A stretch of DNA of 64,000 nucleotides. Origin: Agelas oroides. Its lineage: Eukaryota; Porifera; Demospongiae; Agelasida; Agelasidae. A program made the position numbers and the translations under genes. Of the stretch, positions 59,060 through 64,000 are shown piece after piece. The notes beneath the pieces are model-generated. The model was not told the DNA's origin, ran no database searches, and was given only the letters and a program-made list of their open reading frames with translations. Each line of letters starts with the position of its first letter. The first letter of the stretch is position 1. The stretch spans positions 8,549,712 to 8,613,711 of the forward strand of contig OX422197.1 of NCBI GenBank assembly GCA_949130485.1, in the 5' to 3' direction.

Positions 59060-62000
59060 TTACATAAGATCCTTTGCTAAGACAAACTTGAGCATCACTA
59101 GCACTGGCTGCCACCCGACAGGGAAGAACAGCAGTAGGCAGGCCAGACAGTGTGGCCAGCGAGACTGTTAACGTCTGACCTTGAGTCTGGTGGTTGGAGC
59201 CATCTTGACAACCTGTTGTGCCAGCTGGGTACACTGCCTGATAAACTGAATGCTGAATGGCTGCAAGCGATCACAACAAGATTGATCTGGTGTGTGTGTG
59301 TGCGTGCGTGTGGTATGTGTGTGGTGTGTGTGTGTGTGACCTGATAGCAGAGCTGTGCTGGTGTGCTGTCCATTGAGTTGAGCTGGAGGCAGGAGGAGTG
59401 GGCGGCGAGACAGTGTGGGAGGAGTGAGGGCAGCTCTTGTACCAGCCAAGACAGGGAGGAGGGGGGAAGGGATGACAGGACCCTGCACACAGCAGAAAGA
59501 AAATGGACTTGCCCTATGTTTACTTGAGCATACTGTGGGTAGCATCCAACTATACACTTGTGGGCATGTGGAGAGTGGATGGGGTGGGGGTGGTACCTGA
59601 AGAGTGTGACCGGGAGAAGGTGTGGGATCGTGCCTGTAGTGAAGTGAGTCCTGTAGAAAGAGTAGCAGAGGGGAGGAGGAGAGAGGCTGGAGTTAGTGCT
59701 GTTGAAGGGAACTGGAGATGGACCAACCTGGCTCTCCGCAGCAGGTCTGCGTGCATTGCACCGTGTTCTGCAGGATTAGAAACAAAACACTCAAAAGTTG
59801 CTACTCTTGCACACAATCTGTCAGTACCTCCAGTGGGGTCACAGGCCTCTATTGCTGAGGGTTGGTGGGCCAAGCACGCCTACAGGAGTAGGGGGCAGAG
59901 AGTTTTATCTGACTACACAAAAAAACCATCAGTATCTAGGAAACGAGATAAGCATTCTCTTTCAATGACAAACAGCATTCACTAGTGATAGGAGGTCATT
60001 CACTGCTGGTACTAGACTAGTGATAGGAGGTCATTCACCGCTGGTACTAGACTAGTGGTAGGAGGTCATTCACCGCTGGTACTAGACTAGTGATAGGTCA
60101 TTCACTGCTGGTACTAGACTAGTGATAGGTCATTCACTGCTGGTACTAGACTAGTGATAGGAGGTCATTCACTGCTGGTACTAGACTAGCCTTGGCAATG
60201 TGGAGAAGAGTACCATCTTCAGGGTCAGGTGAACTGCTGTGGAGTGCATGTGTGGTCAGCTCACTGACACAGCAGTAGAACACCATCACAATCACCTGCA
60301 CACACACAAACAGACAGCAGTTGAAGAGTTGATAAGAGCAACAGAAACTAAAGTTCAGACCTTTTTGGAGGCTTCCCCGAGCCCAGAGGCAATACTAGCC
60401 AGCAGCCCTGTGTACTCTGACTGGACCCTTGTGAGGGTGATGAAGGCACACACTCCACTAATGACAGGGTCCACCTCTTGTACAGTTGGGGAGACAGACT
60501 TGAAGGAGCTGAGGAGTACAATGACAGTAATGCGTCACACAGTGCATTACTGTGGTATGGTAGTGTGTACCTGTGCATCCATTCTGAGGTGTCTCCGACT
60601 TGTGAGTGGTCTGAAGGATTGTGGCAGTGTAACTGTGGCCAGTGGGACTGAGGGAGGGAAAGGGGGGAGGAAGGGAGAGGGGGAAAGGAGGGAGGAGGAG
60701 GGAGGGTGAGAGGGGAGGAGAAGGGAGAGGGGGAGGAAGTGAGAGGGGGAAAGGAGGGAGGAGGAGGAAGGGTGAGGGGGAGAGGAGGGAAGAAGGAGGA
60801 AGGAAGAGGGGTCAGATAGGTTCAACAGTAATGCTTGTGGGGAGTGCTCACAATGAGAGAGACGTGGTACAATGGAGAGAGTTTCATGAACTGGTGCTGG
60901 CTGTCGCTTGCGTTCAGCATGCTGCTGCCCTGTGAGGAAGGGTGGGTGATGACTGACATGTAAACCATTGCAGCAGCTCTCTCCCACCTGGAGGAGGTAC
61001 TGGGTGAGGGAGAGGGGCAGAAGAAAGGGGGAGGTGGCTAAGGAGGGTGCCTGCAGGAGGGAAACAACCAGTGGTCAAACACCAGCTCACAGTACAATAT
61101 GAAGTGAAATGGCCTATGAAGAAAAAAGGTGGTACCATCCTAGGGAGTATGATTAGCTCAAAAGAAAAAGGGTTGGACCATCCTAGCGCAATCAGCTCAA
61201 AAGCCTGTAGAGTGCAGTTCAGTTTAGACAAGAACACTGTGTTGTGAACTTGTGATTACAGGTGGACACAACACTACCACAAGACAACTAGCGGGTGCTC
61301 ACTTATCACATGCAGTACATGCACATTGTATTCACTAATTTCCGTAACCACTATACACCATACTCCATAACGCTGAGATCACCACTATACACCATACTCC
61401 ATAACGCTGAGCTCACCACTATACACCATACTACTGAGCTCACCACTATACACTGTACTACTGAGCTCACTACTGTACATACACAACTGCACCTGCTAAT
61501 CGGAAGCTCACCACTGTACACCACGGCTGAGTGGGCATGTCAGCTAGCCCGAGAACAATGCTGAACACACTACACTACACTTGCCATGTCTTGTTCCAAG
61601 AGTGTAGCTGAGGCTTCTAGCGCTGCAGTGGAGGGAGTACCACCAGACAGACAGTCACAGAAGAACAGCCAGGGAGGCAGACTGCAGGCAATCCTGGTGG
61701 TGGAAATATGATAGTGGAGGGAGGGGGAGAGGGAGGGGGAGTGGGAGGGGGAGTGGGGCAGTGCTTTACCTGAAACCTTCTTTGCACAGCTTCCTCTGGT
61801 GATGAAGGTAGGAGAGACCATGGCGACTGTCCTCACCCTGCTGGAAGAACACAGGCACCAATCATCTTATACCCCCAGTGTGTCCAACAGACACTCACCT
61901 GGTCAGAAACCACGCTTCTCATGGCCTGCACCAGACAGGACGTCTCCGAGCTCACTGGCAGACGGTGAGCTATCTCCTATGGAGGAATCATTCTTTGAGC

Positions 62001-62430
62001 AGTATATACCTCAGTCATTCTTCAAGATGTCTCAGCTCAGTGACTGGAAGACATGTACCTGAAGTAGCTGCAGTCCCTCATTCCAGCTGCCTCCTCTGTC
62101 ACACTGCACCATGGCTCTGAACAGCTGACAAAAGGCCTCACTGTGGCCCCCCCTCAACCCACCTCTTGCAACTGGCAGGGCAAGATAGTGACCATAGAGA
62201 GTTGTTCTCAAATATTCCAGCCTGCACATGAGAGGGTGGAATGGAGCGGATTGAAACTGTCTGCTCTGCAGCGTAGCAAAAGTGTTAAGGGTTAGCACAG
62301 TGGCTGTCCGAACCTGATATGTTGAGGCATAAAGTCGTCTTCCACTGCCAGCTCCCACCCAGCCCAGTCCTGATAGGGCACCTACATTGTATACATTGTC
62401 AACAACATAATCACAGTCAAGATCAGACAG
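59060..62430 (-). CDS. Unrecognised multi-exon alpha-helical (HEAT-like) protein, C-terminal 471 aa
   Basis: Fourteen exons join in consistent phase and sum to 472 codons including the stop: 62059-62430, 61770-61840, 61581-61693, 60988-61050, 60852-60929, 60571-60610, 60361-60508, 60182-60295, 59828-59879, 59728-59767, 59597-59650, 59341-59482, 59180-59260, 59060-59107. The product is rich in Leu, Ala and Ser amphipathic helices (EYLRTTLYGHYLALPVARGG; IACSLPPWLFFCDCLSGG; VIVMVFYCCVSELTTHALHS; THFTTGTIPHLLPVTLF; SLSWLVQELPSLLPHCLAAH; FIRQCTQLAQQVVKMAPTTR) and ends PVLVMLKFVLAKDLM. This pattern fits HEAT/ARM-type solenoids, but I could not place it in a family. The first listed exon has no ATG, so at least one 5' exon is missing; it must lie beyond 62430, overlapping the plus-strand gene. 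Confidence 0.7.
59985..60190. repeat. About 35-bp minisatellite, six copies, at a splice donor
   Basis: Unit AGGTCATTCACTGCTGGTAC plus TAGACTAGTGATAGG. The last copy runs into the exon at 60182: the donor of the minus-strand gene (CTA then GTACCAGCAG) is repeat sequence. Confidence 0.9.
61368..61490. repeat. Short imperfect tandem repeat CACCACTATACACCATACT
   Basis: About four degenerate copies of a 25-36-bp unit in an intron of the minus-strand gene. Confidence 0.8.
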
Positions 62431-62439
62431 CTGTTTGTA

Positions 62440-63535
62440 ATGGGAGGTCTGACAGTGCTGCTGGTGCTGGCTGGGCTGGTGGAGGCAGGCTGGGGGACTC
62501 TAGAACTGGTGAGCCTACAAACAGCACTGCACCATACTGCAGTGGGCTAACTCACATAGTCTTGGTTAGCATACATGGAAGAAAAACACTTGAGGGCTAA
62601 ACATCTGTTTGAATGTATGCCTCCTGGGACCACTGTGTCAGTTTATCTACCATGAAGGGTTCCTCCAGCTAAATCTGCCGTAGGATATTTGACCCCCTCC
62701 TCCCAGTTCAGTACAGCCATGTTAGCAGACCCTAAAGAGAAGCACACCTCCCCTCCCCTCCCTCTCTCTCCCTCCCCCCTCCCAGGACTTTGGGTCAACA
62801 GATATTGAGTGTCAGGAGATGGAACACATGTTCTTTCACAGTGTCCCACAGTCCTGCAACCATGCTCTGGGGGGACTGCTGGCCTCCGGACGTGACCTCA
62901 CCCGCCTGACCAGCCTGGGAGACCTCTGTGAGACCTACTGTCTCTTTCCACTCAGCCAGGCAGCCCAGGACTGCCCCAGGATCTCACAAGTCTATGAGGT
63001 CATCATGGCAGCCTGCTGCCAGGAGGACAGAGGACACAGGTGGGGAGGTGACCTCGCCTAACAATGCTCAGTGGTTCATCATTGCTCCTCCTCCCCCTCC
63101 CCATCCTCCCCCTCCCCATCCTCCCCCTCCCCATCCTCCCCCTCCTCCTCCCCCTCCTCCTCCCCCTCCTCCTCCCCATCCTCCTCCTCCTCCCCATCCT
63201 CCCCCCCTCCTCCCCCCCCCCCCAGATGTTTTGATCTGATTCCCCTCGTGCTGCCGCTCTCTCTCTACTGCAATCTCTCCTCTGAGGTGTGCAGTGAGAA
63301 CTGCTCGCTGGCCCTCAGGGAGGTGCACACCAGACTAGGGTGCTGCTTCAATACCATGTTCAACATGTCAGGGGATGATCTGTACCCATTTGCTCACACA
63401 GAGGTGTGGGAGAGGTGTGAGCAGTCATCCCCAGGTGGACGGTGTATGTGGTGCAGCCACGCCGACTCTCTGGGCATGATCAGCACAGGACTAATGACCA
63501 TCCTCGTAGCTAGTGGACGGTGGATGACCGTATGA
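62440..63535 (+). CDS. Secreted or membrane cysteine-rich protein, unknown family
   Basis: Three exons in phase (62440-62508, 62786-63039, 63226-63535) give 210 aa. Signal peptide MGGLTVLLVLAGLVEAG. The ectodomain has about 16 cysteines, including paired CC motifs: DIECQEMEHMF, VPQSCNHAL, GDLCETYCLF, QDCPRI, MAACCQED, CFDLIPLVLP, YCNLSSEVCSENCSL, HTRLGCCFNTMFNM, WERC. Two N-glycosylation sequons (NLS, NCS) lie near each other. No known domain recognised. The stop at 63533-63535 coincides with a donor-like GTATGA, so the gene may splice onward to exons at about 63620-63690 and 63735-63940. No relation to neighbours is evident. The start overlaps the 5' end of the minus-strand gene. Confidence 0.65.
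63075..63224. repeat. CCTCCCCATCCTCC pyrimidine tract before an acceptor
   Basis: About 150 bp of CCCCCTCCTCCCCAT repeats ending in a C-run and CCCAG at the acceptor of the third exon (63226). Confidence 0.95.
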
Positions 63536-63619
63536 GTAGCTAGCTTTGTACCAGAATGTACCAAGTTTGATAATGTGTACCTGTGTGTCACTCCACACTC
63601 TCTCAAACTCTGGCACTTG

Positions 63620-63942
63620 CAACAGTGCATCCACTGTCCCCACCAACTCAGCCACTGGGGGAGGAGGGGGAGAAGGTGTTCAGTGGTCCAAGTGGAAAAT
63701 TCTGGTAACGAGTTATTGTGCAGTTACCCTTGCTCTTGGGCTTCTTGGTTTCAGTGGCCTCCCGGTACTGCAAGCTGAAGCTATACCGTCTGTACAGGTA
63801 CTGCATCTGCAGAAATAGAGCAGAGGTGGAGGAGGGCCAGAGGGAGAGAAGGGAGTATCTATATACCTTCTGGATGAGGAGAGAGGGGGCGAGTAGTTGC
63901 TCCTCATCGTCTGTGGAGGTCACACAAATAAAGTGTCAAACA
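63620..63942 (+). CDS. Possible downstream exons: linker, transmembrane helix and basic tail
   Basis: After AACAG at about 63630 an open segment codes Ser/Thr then a Gly/Glu-rich linker (STVPTNSATGGGGGEG) and stops at AAG followed by GTGTTC. From about 63722 another open segment codes LPLLLGFLVSVASRYCKLKL, then a Tyr/Arg-rich tail (YRLYRYCICRNRAEVEEG). This would give the secreted cysteine-rich protein a membrane anchor and cytoplasmic tail. The joins are not proven, and phases with the 63226-63535 exon were not fixed. Confidence 0.35.
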
Positions 63943-64000
63943 GGTGTGAGGGGTGAGTGGTGTGTGGGGTGAGGGATGTGGGGGGTGTGAAGGGTGAGGG

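Overview
The window is nuclear DNA of an animal. The genes are dense and split by many short GT-AG introns whose phases agree across exon joins. Their products are animal proteins: GPSM2/LGN, ZZZ3, AIMP1, TSC1, FIRRM, DNMT1, COP1, DNA polymerase eta, TM2D2 and XRCC4. Short intergenic distances, small introns, a ciliary CIMIP2-type protein and unfamiliar secreted and mucin-like proteins fit an early-branching invertebrate, perhaps a sponge. The species is an inference; nothing in the sequence fixes it.

Layout, left to right. (-) GPSM2, running off the left edge, 1-6740. (-) intronless fucosyltransferase-like membrane protein, 7253-8743. (-) ZZZ3, 8980-11436, head to head with (+) an intronless amidase-signature enzyme, 11494-13359. 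(-) AIMP1, 14232-16371, head to head with (+) TSC1, 16589-22570. About 2.5 kb without a recognised gene, holding a TIR element. (+) CIMIP2-type protein, 25050-26300. (-) FIRRM (C1orf112), 26588-34117, head to head with (+) DNMT1, 34521-43878. (-) COP1, 44112-49685, head to head with (+) POLH, 50019-53086. (-) TM2D2, 53200-54213, head to head with (+) XRCC4, 54398-55444. (-) mucin-like membrane protein with duplicated modules, 55961-58866. (-) an unrecognised multi-exon helical protein, 59060-62430, and (+) a secreted cysteine-rich protein from 62440, cut or ended near the right edge.

The genes are not an operon or one pathway. Several touch genome and chromatin maintenance (DNMT1, FIRRM, POLH, XRCC4, ZZZ3, COP1), but the shared feature is architecture: five close head-to-head pairs with 57-403 bp between start codons, then convergent 3' ends 113-870 bp apart. 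Introns are filled with microsatellites, minisatellites and short TIR elements. Several of these repeats touch or contain 5' splice sites.

Exon coordinates come from reading splice sites and phases by eye. For AIMP1 (311 aa), TSC1 (1145 aa), DNMT1 (1411 aa), POLH (771 aa), ZZZ3 (404 aa), TM2D2 (191 aa), CIMIP2 (294 aa) and the mucin (765 aa) the chosen exons sum to a whole number of codons. GPSM2, FIRRM and COP1 are supported exon by exon but not fully joined.
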